NCBI GenBank assembly: GCA_903934155.1
Contig: CAIZMS010000417.1
Location: 1-12,158 of the forward strand
Reading direction: 5' to 3'
Length of the DNA stretch: 12,158 nucleotides
Origin: an uncultured bacterium
GTDB lineage: Bacteria > Verrucomicrobiota > Kiritimatiellia > CAIKKV01 > CAITUY01
In this document: in pieces, positions 5,851-12,158 of the stretch
Layout: each line of letters opens with the position of its first letter
Position numbering within the stretch: the stretch's first letter is position 1
Made by a program: the position numbers and the translations under genes
The notes under the pieces: model-generated
Seen by the model: the letters and a program-made list of their open reading frames with translations, nothing else
What the model was told of the DNA's origin: nothing
The model's database searches: none

Positions 5851-6954
5851 ATGAATTCGACAAACACAAGAACGGTTTGGTGCGCGTTAACCCTTGGTTG
5901 TTTGACCTTGGCCGGCAATTCCTCTGGTGAATCAGTGGTTGCGACGGAGGCGAATCATTCGGCCTGGACGATTTCTGCGGCTCCCTCCATTAGGCAATTT
6001 CACAGGGTTTCCTTTGATACGGCCTCCGGGTTAAAGGCTAGCTCGCAACAGCTTTTCCGCGATCGCGCGCAGGTGGGGGCGGCGGATCGTTATGACAACC
6101 GCACTTATGACGACGGATTTGTGAATGTCGATGCCTTCACAGAAGGCGATGGATACACATGGAACTGGGGCTATGACAAGGCAACGCAAGTGGAAGGCGG
6201 AAAATTGAATTTTCACGCAATGGATAGCCAGCGTGCCTATACGGAGATCTCCGGCGCATCAGACTCCTGGTCCGACACCGATGAGATGGAGGCGGGGGTG
6301 CGCTTGGCAGCCGAGCGGGCAATTTTGCAACGAGGCCAACTCTCCGCGTCCTTGCTTTGCGGCGTCGATTACGCTCGTGTTTCTGCTGATAAAACTATTC
6401 AGGGAACCTGGACTATGAGGCATGAGGACACAAGAATTGCAGATGGCTATGATTTGGAAGGGGATGTGCCGCCTCCCGCTCCCTACGTCGGCGATTTTTT
6501 TGCCTCAGGCATGCTGATCGGTAATATTCCCACAACTCGTGGAACACAAGTCGACAACCCTCTGGTTTCGCGAGACACCCTGACGGTCACGGACAGTCTT
6601 GACGCCGATGTCTTTACGATGTCATTGGGTCTGGCAGTGCGCGGGCAATTTGGAAAGCTCAGAATTGGCGGGGCGGCAGGACCTTCGATGAGCCTGATTT
6701 CCCTGAATGCCGATCATGCTGAGATCTGTAAGGCGGCTTCATGGGACAGTCAGATTAATGAAAGTGACTTGGCATGGGAGCCCGGTGTTTTCGGACAGGC
6801 GGACGTGGATCTGGCGATGTGCAAGCGGGCAGGCTTGCGTTGCACCGGTCGGTACGACTGGATCAATTCGACTGATGGAATGGTTGGCCCTTCACGGTAT
6901 ACTGTGGATGTCAGCGGGTTCTCGGTATCCTGTGGCGTGTATGTTGATTTGTAA
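5851..6954 (+). CDS. Secreted protein of unknown function, probable outer-membrane beta-barrel
   Basis: I do not recognise a characterised family. The 367 residues begin with a plausible Sec signal peptide: a short n-region with R7, a hydrophobic core TVWCALTLGCLTLAG, and polar residues NSSGES, so cleavage is likely around 27-33. The mature part is rich in Gly, Asp, Ser and Thr with alternating strands. Notable segments are RYDNRTYDDGFVNVD, GYTWNWGYDKATQV with KLNFHA, AERAILQRGQLSASLLCGVDYARV, VFTMSLGLAVRGQFGKLRIGG and a last strand FSVSCGVYVDL. The recurring turns and amphipathic strands suggest a small barrel that reaches the outer membrane, although the last residue is Leu rather than the usual aromatic. 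Similar YDDGFV and TWNWGY proteins recur, from memory, in Verrucomicrobiota-like genomes. It sits between RNA-modification genes with which it has no obvious link. The 90 bases after it hold no clear promoter or terminator. Confidence 0.62.
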   Translation: MNSTNTRTVWCALTLGCLTLAGNSSGESVVATEANHSAWTISAAPSIRQFHRVSFDTASGLKASSQQLFRDRAQVGAADRYDNRTYDDGFVNVDAFTEGDGYTWNWGYDKATQVEGGKLNFHAMDSQRAYTEISGASDSWSDTDEMEAGVRLAAERAILQRGQLSASLLCGVDYARVSADKTIQGTWTMRHEDTRIADGYDLEGDVPPPAPYVGDFFASGMLIGNIPTTRGTQVDNPLVSRDTLTVTDSLDADVFTMSLGLAVRGQFGKLRIGGAAGPSMSLISLNADHAEICKAASWDSQINESDLAWEPGVFGQADVDLAMCKRAGLRCTGRYDWINSTDGMVGPSRYTVDVSGFSVSCGVYVDL

Positions 6955-7044
6955 AGCTTCCGCCTGAGTCGGATAGTCTCACGGTTCTGCAAAATCTGTT
7001 GTGCCAGGGTGATTTTGAGCCTGCTCACGCGTACGGTGAAAATT

Positions 7045-7781
7045 ATGGCAAAACAGCGTCTTGATGTGGCCGTGGTCGAACGGGGATTGGCGGAGAGCCG
7101 GGAGAAGGCGCAACGCCTCATTCTGGCCGGAGCTGTACGGGTTGATGGTCAGGTAGCGGACAAGGCGGGGCGTCCGTGTGATACCGAGGCGGTCATTGAG
7201 TAGAGGCGGGCGAGAAGTTCGTCAGCCGGGGCGGCGGCAAACTGGAGGCCGCCTTTGAGGCCTTCCCCCTGGATGTTACCGGGTTGATCTGCGCGGATAT
7301 CGGAGCGTCTACGGGAGGCTTTACCGACTGTCTTCTCCAGCACGGGGCGGCGAAGGTGTATGCCATTGATGTGGGGAAGGGCCAGATGGATTGGAGGCTT
7401 CGCAATGATCCCCGTGTAGTGGTCCGGGAGGGGTTGAATGCCCGGTTTCTTTCAGAGCGTGACATTCCGGAGCGGTTTCAGTTTGCCGTGGTGGATGTGT
7501 CATTCATCTCCTTGACCCTGATCCTTCCGCCTGTTACAAAATTAATTGCGCCGGGCGGTCAAATTGTGTCGCTCATCAAGCCCCAGTTTGAAGCCGGGCG
7601 CGAGCTTGTCGGGAAGGGCGGCGTGGTTCGTGACCCGGCCGTTCGCGAGGATGTTATTGAGCGGATTCGCCAGTTTGGAACCCGGACATTACCGCTGGAC
7701 TGGATGGGATTGTGCGAGTCGCCCCTCAAGGGGCCCGCAGGAAATGTGGAGTTTTTGGGCTGGTGGCGAAAGATACTATGA
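7045..7781 (+). pseudogene. tlyA: TlyA-family rRNA 2'-O-methyltransferase, interrupted by a one-base frameshift
   Basis: TlyA methylates ribose 2'-O of cytidines in rRNA; the family is also misnamed hemolysin A. The first part (7045-7203) encodes the S4 RNA-binding domain, beginning MAKQRLDVAVVERGL with SREKAQRLILAGAVRVDGQ, and stops at TAG 7201. The frame starting at 7200 continues without gap as VEAGEKFVSRGGGKLE, then ADIGASTGGFTDCLL (SAM-binding), LRNDPRVVV, DVSFISLTLILPP, KPQFEAGRE, GKGGVVRDP and GNVEFLGWW. Adding one G after GAG 7198-7200 would restore a 245-residue protein of normal length and consensus sequence. All the rest is intact, so this is either a very recent mutation, a sequencing or assembly error in a GG pair, or, less likely, a recoding site. 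The end overlaps the NAD kinase start (ATGA, 7778-7781). Start ATG 7045 matches the family N-terminus; the ribosome-binding site is weak (GGTGA). Confidence 0.88.
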
Positions 7782-8635
7782 AAACACTTGGTGTTATTGC
7801 GAATTGTGCAAAGGAAAGGGCCCCCATGGTGTTGGCCCGTCTGCGCAAGAAGGCGGAATCTCTCGGCCTGATCTTGTTGCCGGATACCGCGACGGCAGGC
7901 CTGATGGGGCTGAATTCTGAGGCCACCCCCTATGATGTTGCCCAGCAGGCGGATGTTGTCATGGTGCTCGGGGGCGATGGCTCCATGCTGCGTGTGGTTC
8001 GCGAGTTGGATGGTCGCGACATCTCTGTCATTGGCGTGAATCTGGGCGCTCTGGGTTTCATGACCAGCGTGACGGAAAATGACCTGGAGCGTGCACTGGA
8101 TTGTCTGGTTCAGAAGAACTATACCACGTCCCTTCGGGTGATGATGGAGTGTTCGGTGCTACGCGATGGGGCCACGGTGGTGGGGGCTTATCAGGCCCTG
8201 AATGATTCGGTGATTATTTGCGGGGCTCGTGTGGGGACGCTCCGAATGTCGGTGGATGGGCAGGAAGTGGGAGATTTTGTCTGTGACGGCCTAATTGTGT
8301 CGACCCCCACCGGGAGCACCGGGCATTCGTTGTCGGCAGGCGGACCGGTGCTACTGCCCACCTCTCCGGCTTTGGTAGTGAGCCTGATTTGTCCACATAC
8401 CCTGAGCACCCGGCCCTTGGTGCTTCCGAATGAGTCCACGATTGAAGTTCGGGTGGTGGAGCGGGTGGTGGGGGCGAGACTTTCTGTGGATGGCCAGATC
8501 GGACAACCGTTGGAAATCGGTGATGTCGTGCGGATTGCCCGGAGCCGGAACAGCGTCCGGTTCATTCATCTTCCCGGCTATAACTATTTTTCCGTCCTCC
8601 GCCAGAAACTGCATTGGCGTGGGTCCAACGTCTAG
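7778..8635 (+). CDS. nadK: NAD kinase (ATP or polyphosphate-NAD kinase)
   Basis: NadK phosphorylates NAD to NADP in the cytoplasm and is the only de novo source of NADP. The 285-residue protein has the family motifs in order: GGDGS at 65-69 with catalytic D67, GVNLGALGFM at about 86-95, ALNDSVI for the second substrate contact, CDGLIVSTPTGSTGHSLSAG in the NAD-binding domain, and ICPHTLSTRPLVLP. The usual TGSTAYSLSAGGP is TGSTGHSLSAGGP here, a mild variant in the ligand loop. Length is typical. ATG 7778 overlaps the tlyA stop, so translation is probably coupled. tlyA next to nadK is a known bacterial arrangement. The frameshift in tlyA would stop ribosomes well upstream and might lower NadK coupling if it is real. 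The gene converges on larC with six bases between the stops. Confidence 0.95.
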   Translation: MKTLGVIANCAKERAPMVLARLRKKAESLGLILLPDTATAGLMGLNSEATPYDVAQQADVVMVLGGDGSMLRVVRELDGRDISVIGVNLGALGFMTSVTENDLERALDCLVQKNYTTSLRVMMECSVLRDGATVVGAYQALNDSVIICGARVGTLRMSVDGQEVGDFVCDGLIVSTPTGSTGHSLSAGGPVLLPTSPALVVSLICPHTLSTRPLVLPNESTIEVRVVERVVGARLSVDGQIGQPLEIGDVVRIARSRNSVRFIHLPGYNYFSVLRQKLHWRGSNV

Positions 8636-8641
8636 CCGCCG

Positions 8642-9838
8642 CTATTCCAGTTGTTTGCGGCTTTCGGTTTGGGCGCACTCATAGACGGCACGGACCGGGA
8701 TATTGTGGATGGCCGCCGCTTTCACGCAATCCTCATACTCGGGCGAGGCGGTGACTGGAGTTCCATGCCAGCGGCCGATCTTGGCCCGGATCAGCCCGTA
8801 AGGGGTCTCCACCTCCATGGTTTCGCGTTCCAGCATGGTGCGGCGAGTCAGGTGCTCGCGGATGCCGAATGTGGTGCTTTCAGTGAAGATCAGGTCCAGC
8901 ATAACCGGCTTGAGATCGGGGGCGCAGAGGACGGTTAGTAAGGTGCCGGGTCTCTGTTTTTTCATTTGGATCGCGGTGGTAAAGGCGTCATAAGCCCCGT
9001 CGGCAAGCAGTTTCTGCACGAGTGCCCCGACCAACTCCGGAGTGGTGTCGTCAATGTTGGTTTCCAGAACGAGGCAGATTTCCGGATCTTCGACCTTCGG
9101 AGGCGGGGCCTCGAGCAAAGTGGCTCGCAACAAGTTGGGGCGGTGATTGAGGGTACGGCATCCGAACCCGTGCCCAACCGATTTGATTACCCAGCCATCG
9201 GGCCAGGCGTTGAGGGTTTTCCAGGTGGTCAGAAGGGCCGCGCCCGTTGGTGTTACGAGTTCAAAAGGTTCGTCGGCATGGCACACCGGAAAGCCCTTGA
9301 GCAGTTCCACTGTGCCCGGCGCCGGGTTGGGAAGCGTTCCGTGGGCGCATTCGATGGTTCCATGTCCCTGGGGAAGTGGGGAGAATCCGACTTGATCGAT
9401 GTGCAGGAGGTGGAGCGCCTGGCAGGCCCCGACCACATCCAGAATGGCATCGAGGGCTCCCACCTCATGAAAATGGATGTCTTCCGGGGTCATGCCGTGA
9501 ACTCTTGCCTCGGCTTGGGCCAGGCGCTCAAAAACGGCAATACTCCGGCTTTTTACCGTCCCGGGAACGGCGCTTTGCTGGATGCGTTGACGAATATCGG
9601 AAAGATGCCTGTGGGGGGAGTGGTCGTGGGGTTCGCTTTCGTGGGCGTGAACGGTAACGCGTGTTCCGTGCATTCCGTGCTCCGAGTGCTGCCGGGCCTC
9701 GAGAGAGAGGTGCATATCACCGAGCGAGCTGAGCGCCTCGTTCAGATCCGCAGGGCGTACCCCCAAATCCACGAGGCAAGCCAGAATCATGTCTCCGCTT
9801 GCCCCGCCCACACTGTCGAACCACAGTACCCGCTTCAT
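8642..9838 (-). CDS. larC: LarC, nickel insertion enzyme for the nickel-pincer nucleotide cofactor
   Basis: LarC is the CTP-dependent cyclometallase that inserts nickel into the pyridinium dithio-mononucleotide made by LarB and LarE; the cofactor serves lactate racemase and its homologues. The 398-residue product begins MKRVLWFDSVGGASGDM, the family N-terminus. A histidine-rich stretch at about 51-78 (nine His, including HDHSPHRH) probably handles nickel. Then come HEVGALDAILDVVG, PNPAPGTVELLKG, ELVTPTGAALL, LETNIDDTTPELVG and MKKQRPGTLLTVL. It is a single continuous frame, unlike Lactobacillus plantarum, where larC is split and read through by a programmed frameshift. The chosen start is ATG 9838, whose A is also the last base of the larB stop (TGATG), with GAGGA 8 bases upstream. 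A GTG one codon earlier is also possible. No larE or larA lies in the window. Confidence 0.94.
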   Translation of the reverse strand: MKRVLWFDSVGGASGDMILACLVDLGVRPADLNEALSSLGDMHLSLEARQHSEHGMHGTRVTVHAHESEPHDHSPHRHLSDIRQRIQQSAVPGTVKSRSIAVFERLAQAEARVHGMTPEDIHFHEVGALDAILDVVGACQALHLLHIDQVGFSPLPQGHGTIECAHGTLPNPAPGTVELLKGFPVCHADEPFELVTPTGAALLTTWKTLNAWPDGWVIKSVGHGFGCRTLNHRPNLLRATLLEAPPPKVEDPEICLVLETNIDDTTPELVGALVQKLLADGAYDAFTTAIQMKKQRPGTLLTVLCAPDLKPVMLDLIFTESTTFGIREHLTRRTMLERETMEVETPYGLIRAKIGRWHGTPVTASPEYEDCVKAAAIHNIPVRAVYECAQTESRKQLE

Positions 9839-10602
9839 CACATCTTTCCTCGGATCCCCGACTTCTGACTTCTGTTGATCATCGCCGCCGCGACTCCCGC
9901 GCCGAATCCGTTGTCGATGTTCACTACTGTAATGCCGGGTACGCAGCTGTTCAGCATGGCCAGCAGCGCGGTGATCCCGCCCAGGCTGGTTCCATAGCCG
10001 ATGCTGGTGGGGACGGCGATGATAGGGCAGTTGGTGAGACCCCCGACGACCGAGGGCAGGGCGCCTTCCATGCCCGCGACCACAATCAGTACCCGTGCTT
10101 TTTTAAGAACCGGAAGCTGATGAAGCAGACGGTGGAGTCCCGCGACGCCGACATCATAGACACGTTCCACCCGGGCGCCCATGGCCTCGGCGACGAGAGC
10201 AGATTCCTCCGCTACGGGGATGTCGGTGGTTCCGGCAGATAGCACCACGACGCATCCGGCCGGTCTCGTCCGGGGGCGTGTATCCAGCGTGATCACGCGG
10301 GCGGCCTCATGATAGCGGCTTTTGGGAAAATCTTTTTTTACGGCGTCGGCCTGCTCCCGTGAGGCGCGGGTGGCGAGCACATTCTGGCCGGCCTCGTGAA
10401 GCGCCTTCACGATTCCGGAAACCTGTCCCGGGGTCTTCCCCTGACAGAAGATGACCTCCGGGAAACCCCGTCGGCGCATGCGGTCGGTATCTACCCGGGC
10501 GTAGCCCAGATTCTTCTCGCGGGCGGCCTCAAGTTTTCGAAGCGCCGCATCAGGTGCCAGGTTTCCTTTCGCGACGGCGTGAAGCAGTTGACGTAAGCTC
10601 AT
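9838..10602 (-). CDS. larB: LarB, pyridinium-3,5-biscarboxylic acid mononucleotide synthase
   Basis: LarB carboxylates and hydrolyses nicotinic acid adenine dinucleotide, the first step of nickel-pincer cofactor synthesis. The 254-residue protein has the family N-terminus (MSLRQLLHAVAKGNLAPDAA), then RRRGFPEVIFCQGKTPGQV, and a PurE-like C-terminal domain. That domain contains VVVLSAGTTDIPVAEES, YDVGVAGLHRLL, VVAGMEGALPSVVGG, PTSIGYGTSLGG and the terminal NIDNGFGAGVAAAMI. I start it at ATG 10602 because this gives the usual length. The frame stays open to 10767 but the extra residues do not look like the family and would overlap the divergent pseudouridine synthase gene. No good ribosome-binding site precedes 10602. 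It overlaps larC by one base and the two form an operon. Cofactor completion needs LarE, which must be encoded elsewhere. Confidence 0.94.
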   Translation of the reverse strand: MSLRQLLHAVAKGNLAPDAALRKLEAAREKNLGYARVDTDRMRRRGFPEVIFCQGKTPGQVSGIVKALHEAGQNVLATRASREQADAVKKDFPKSRYHEAARVITLDTRPRTRPAGCVVVLSAGTTDIPVAEESALVAEAMGARVERVYDVGVAGLHRLLHQLPVLKKARVLIVVAGMEGALPSVVGGLTNCPIIAVPTSIGYGTSLGGITALLAMLNSCVPGITVVNIDNGFGAGVAAAMINRSQKSGIRGKM

Positions 10603-10653
10603 GGAGACAGGATGAAAGAGACGGGGACAGGAATCAAGGGGGAAGTTTGAAAG

Positions 10654-10678
10654 AGGTTTTGGATGTGCGAAAAAACCT
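10654..10678. repeat. Inverted repeat AGGTTTT/AAAACCT in the larB-rluA divergent region
   Basis: AGGTTTT (10654-10660) and AAAACCT (10672-10678) form 7-base arms around an 11-base centre. They lie in the 112-base gap between the divergent larB and pseudouridine synthase starts, just left of a TATAAC (10685-10690) that could be a rightward -10. No good -35 accompanies it. It may be an operator or a weak hairpin; evidence is slight. Confidence 0.22.
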
Positions 10679-10714
10679 GTTTCATATAACGGCCTGAGAT
10701 TGTACAAAAAGCCC

Positions 10715-11410
10715 ATGTCAAAACATGATACCCGATCCTCGTGGCGCCAACCCAAGGGGTTGGCCATCCTTCATGAGGATCGTGACATCATTGTTGTAAA
10801 CAAGGCGCCGGGGCTTTTGACCATCGCCACGGAGACCGACAGGGTGCGAACCGCGTATTACCTTTTGACTGACTATGTCCGTAAAGGCGCTGTGAAATCC
10901 AGGGAACGTGTTTTCATCGTCCACCGTTTGGATCGTGACACATCAGGAGTTCTGGTATTCGCCCGAACGGAAGCGGTCAAGCGGCAGTTGCAGGCCCATT
11001 GGGAGGCGACTGAAAAGCACTACCTCGCGGTTGTCCACGGGATCTTGACCCGGAAAGAAGGGACTCTGACCTCATACTTGACTGAAAACGCCGCCTTCCG
11101 GGTCTATTCCACCCCTAATCCCGAAAAAGGGTTACTGTCCCATACGGCCTATCGGGTGATCCGTGAGACGCCTGCGTTCAGCGTGCTGGATATCACGTTG
11201 TTGACGGGGCGAAAGCACCAGATCCGGGTTCACCTGTCTGAACAAGGACACCCGGTTGTGGGCGACGATAAATACGGGCGGCCGCATGATTCCCATAAAT
11301 TCCTGGCTCTGCACGCTCGATCGCTCGCCATCGATCATCCCTTCAACGGGCAGCGCATGATATTTGAGGCCGATGCGCCTGTGTATTTCGACCGGTGGTG
11401 GCACGGGTGA
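10715..11410 (+). CDS. RluA-family pseudouridine synthase, catalytic domain only
   Basis: The 231-residue enzyme isomerises uridine to pseudouridine in rRNA or tRNA. It has the RluA-family motif I region (DRDIIVVNKAPGLLT, about 22-36), the catalytic loop HRLDRDTSGVLVFA with D73 as nucleophile, RKHQIRVHL in the substrate-binding motif, and GDDKYG followed by FLALHARSL. There is no N-terminal S4 RNA-binding domain, which is the RluA/RluC-like short form rather than RluD; the exact target cannot be told from this. The start is ATG 10715; a TTG at 10700 would add five residues. Neither has a clear Shine-Dalgarno sequence. It is divergent from larB and convergent with the histidine kinase gene, so it is probably monocistronic. 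Confidence 0.9.
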   Translation: MSKHDTRSSWRQPKGLAILHEDRDIIVVNKAPGLLTIATETDRVRTAYYLLTDYVRKGAVKSRERVFIVHRLDRDTSGVLVFARTEAVKRQLQAHWEATEKHYLAVVHGILTRKEGTLTSYLTENAAFRVYSTPNPEKGLLSHTAYRVIRETPAFSVLDITLLTGRKHQIRVHLSEQGHPVVGDDKYGRPHDSHKFLALHARSLAIDHPFNGQRMIFEADAPVYFDRWWHG

Positions 11411-11426
11411 CCGGGATGCATCCGGT
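11410..11426. terminator. Short hairpin between convergent genes, possible weak terminator
   Basis: ACCGGGATGCATCCGGT can fold on itself with one bulged G. It starts at the last base of the pseudouridine synthase stop codon and lies in the 27-base gap before the histidine kinase stop (11438). There is no T-run on either side, so it does not meet the rule for an intrinsic terminator. I list it only because nothing else separates the two convergent genes. Confidence 0.2.
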
Positions 11427-11437
11427 GCGCGCCCGGG

Positions 11438-12158
11438 TTATTGCCGGTCCAGTCGAAGACGGATGGCACGGGCCAGTTCAATGGGCGTAAAGGGCTTGTT
11501 CAGCCATTCGGCGGACAGTTCCTTGATTTGAGGCGCATATCCATCGGGGATCTGACCGCTCATAATGACCAGTTCTTGTGACGGATAAAGCTTTCGGACC
11601 ATCCTACAGGTGGCCAGCCCATCCAACCCCTCCATGATCATGTCCGTCAGCACCAAATCGTATGGCGAATCTTTGCCTTCTAGTTGGGCTTTTTCAAATA
11701 GCGCCACCGCTTCTGCTCCGTTGGATACCACAGTTGCGGCGTATCCCATTTTCGTCAAATACACTTGCGAAAGAAATCTTTGCCCCGGCTCATCATCTAC
11801 GACAAGGATTCGTTCTGTTCCTCGGGGCAAACGGCCTATGTCTGCTTCCGCAGGAGACTCTTCTTCTGGGGCGGCAGCTGGTAGAAAAACTGTAAAAGTT
11901 GATCCCATGGCAGGTGTGCTTTTCACATCCAAAAATCCGGCATGATCCTTTACCAGTCCATGCACCACGGAGAGTCCCAATCCGCTACCACTCCGCTCAG
12001 TAGGCGATTTTGTTGAGAAAAACGGTTCAAATATCCTGGCAATGGTTTTGGCGTCCATTCCGCAGCCTGTATCCCTGACTTCAAGGGTGACATACTCTCC
12101 CGCCGGGATCAGTTCGTACCCTTGGTAGGATTGTGTCAGTATTATTTGTTTGGCGCCA
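11438..12158 (-). CDS. Hybrid sensor histidine kinase, C-terminal part (HATPase plus receiver domain)
   Basis: The reading frame is open to the right edge, so the sensor region and phospho-accepting histidine are missing. The 239 visible residues start inside the ATP-binding domain: EVRDTGCGM is the G1 box, IFEPFFSTK the F box and GSGLGLSVVHGLV the G2 box, ending GSTFTVFLP. A linker of about 20 residues rich in Glu and Ala leads to a receiver domain with acidic residues in VVDDEPG, phospho-acceptor D in LVLTDMIMEGLDG, the Ser/Thr-type switch region VIMSGQ and the conserved Lys in NKPF. This order is typical of hybrid kinases that begin a phosphorelay or act with a separate response regulator. 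The receiver is C-terminal with no output domain after it. The signal and partner cannot be read here. ATG 12058 is internal and is not the start. Confidence 0.93.
   Translation of the reverse strand, partial: GAKQIILTQSYQGYELIPAGEYVTLEVRDTGCGMDAKTIARIFEPFFSTKSPTERSGSGLGLSVVHGLVKDHAGFLDVKSTPAMGSTFTVFLPAAAPEEESPAEADIGRLPRGTERILVVDDEPGQRFLSQVYLTKMGYAATVVSNGAEAVALFEKAQLEGKDSPYDLVLTDMIMEGLDGLATCRMVRKLYPSQELVIMSGQIPDGYAPQIKELSAEWLNKPFTPIELARAIRLRLDRQ

Noticed and set aside
5851..5925. Lipoprotein signal at C17 of the secreted protein (LTLGC)
   Set aside because: The Cys falls in the middle of the hydrophobic core, Thr occupies the -3 position, and Arg7 is too close. A Sec type I signal fits better.
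6955..7044. Possible small RNA, promoter or terminator between the barrel-like protein and tlyA
   Set aside because: Only very short inverted repeats (for example CCG-7-CGG, GAGC-CT-GCTC) and no paired promoter hexamers are visible.
7190..7206. Programmed -1 frameshift in tlyA
   Set aside because: No X-XXY-YYZ slippery heptamer, no internal Shine-Dalgarno stimulator and no clear downstream pseudoknot are visible. Error or recent mutation is the simpler reading.
8966..9868. Long plus-strand open frame (300 codons) antisense to larC
   Set aside because: It mirrors a well-conserved larC frame, has no recognisable domain, and is explained by GC-rich codon bias in the opposite strand.
10603..10767. 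N-terminal extension of LarB to 10767
   Set aside because: The extra 55 residues do not resemble LarB, overlap the divergent pseudouridine synthase start, and the downstream ATG gives the family length.
11410..11426. True intrinsic terminator between the pseudouridine synthase and the histidine kinase
   Set aside because: The stem is short with a bulge and there is no T-tract on either strand, so it is listed only as a low-confidence hairpin.
1..12158. tRNA, rRNA, CRISPR array, insertion sequence, phage or defence system
   Set aside because: No repeat arrays, transposase, integrase, cloverleaf or defence-type domains were seen. Nearly all bases belong to chromosomal housekeeping or accessory genes.

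Overview
The window is a gene-dense stretch of bacterial chromosome with no RNA genes, insertion sequences, CRISPR arrays or phage genes that I can see. Overall composition is moderately GC-rich. A prepilin peptidase and a secreted, probably outer-membrane, barrel-like protein point to a diderm bacterium. The style of several proteins, especially the secreted protein with its YDDGFVNVD and TWNWGY motifs, recalls the Planctomycetota-Verrucomicrobiota-Kiritimatiellota group. That placement rests on memory of sequence style and is only a guess.

Layout, left to right. (1) 1-264 (+): the 3' end of an RlmI-like class I rRNA methyltransferase. (2) 267-3275 (-): four genes read leftward. These are rsgA (late 30S assembly GTPase), a ferritin-like/rubrerythrin-fold protein, a YkgJ-type cysteine-cluster protein and a prepilin peptidase. 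The ferritin-like/YkgJ pair and the peptidase each have a recognisable sigma70-type promoter. The peptidase promoter lies so close to the start codon that the mRNA is probably leaderless. (3) 3341-8635 (+): a COG2509-type FAD dehydrogenase, a divergent RlmN/Cfr-family radical SAM enzyme coupled to it by an ATGA overlap, the secreted barrel-like protein, a tlyA gene interrupted by a one-base frameshift, and NAD kinase coupled to tlyA by another ATGA overlap. (4) 8642-10602 (-): larB and larC, two of the three nickel-pincer cofactor genes, joined by a TGATG overlap; larE and larA are not here. (5) 10715-11410 (+): a stand-alone RluA-family pseudouridine synthase. (6) 11438 to the right edge (-): the C-terminal half of a hybrid histidine kinase, with an ATPase domain followed by a receiver domain.

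Five of the genes modify or assemble the ribosome: the RlmI-like enzyme, RsgA, the RlmN-like enzyme, TlyA and the RluA-type enzyme. The rest are housekeeping or cofactor genes. I did not find a convincing new multi-gene system. The points most worth a second look are the tlyA frameshift, the leaderless prepilin peptidase promoter, a strong ribosome-binding site in front of an ATT codon in the FAD dehydrogenase, the divergent RlmN-like enzyme, and the secreted protein of unknown function.
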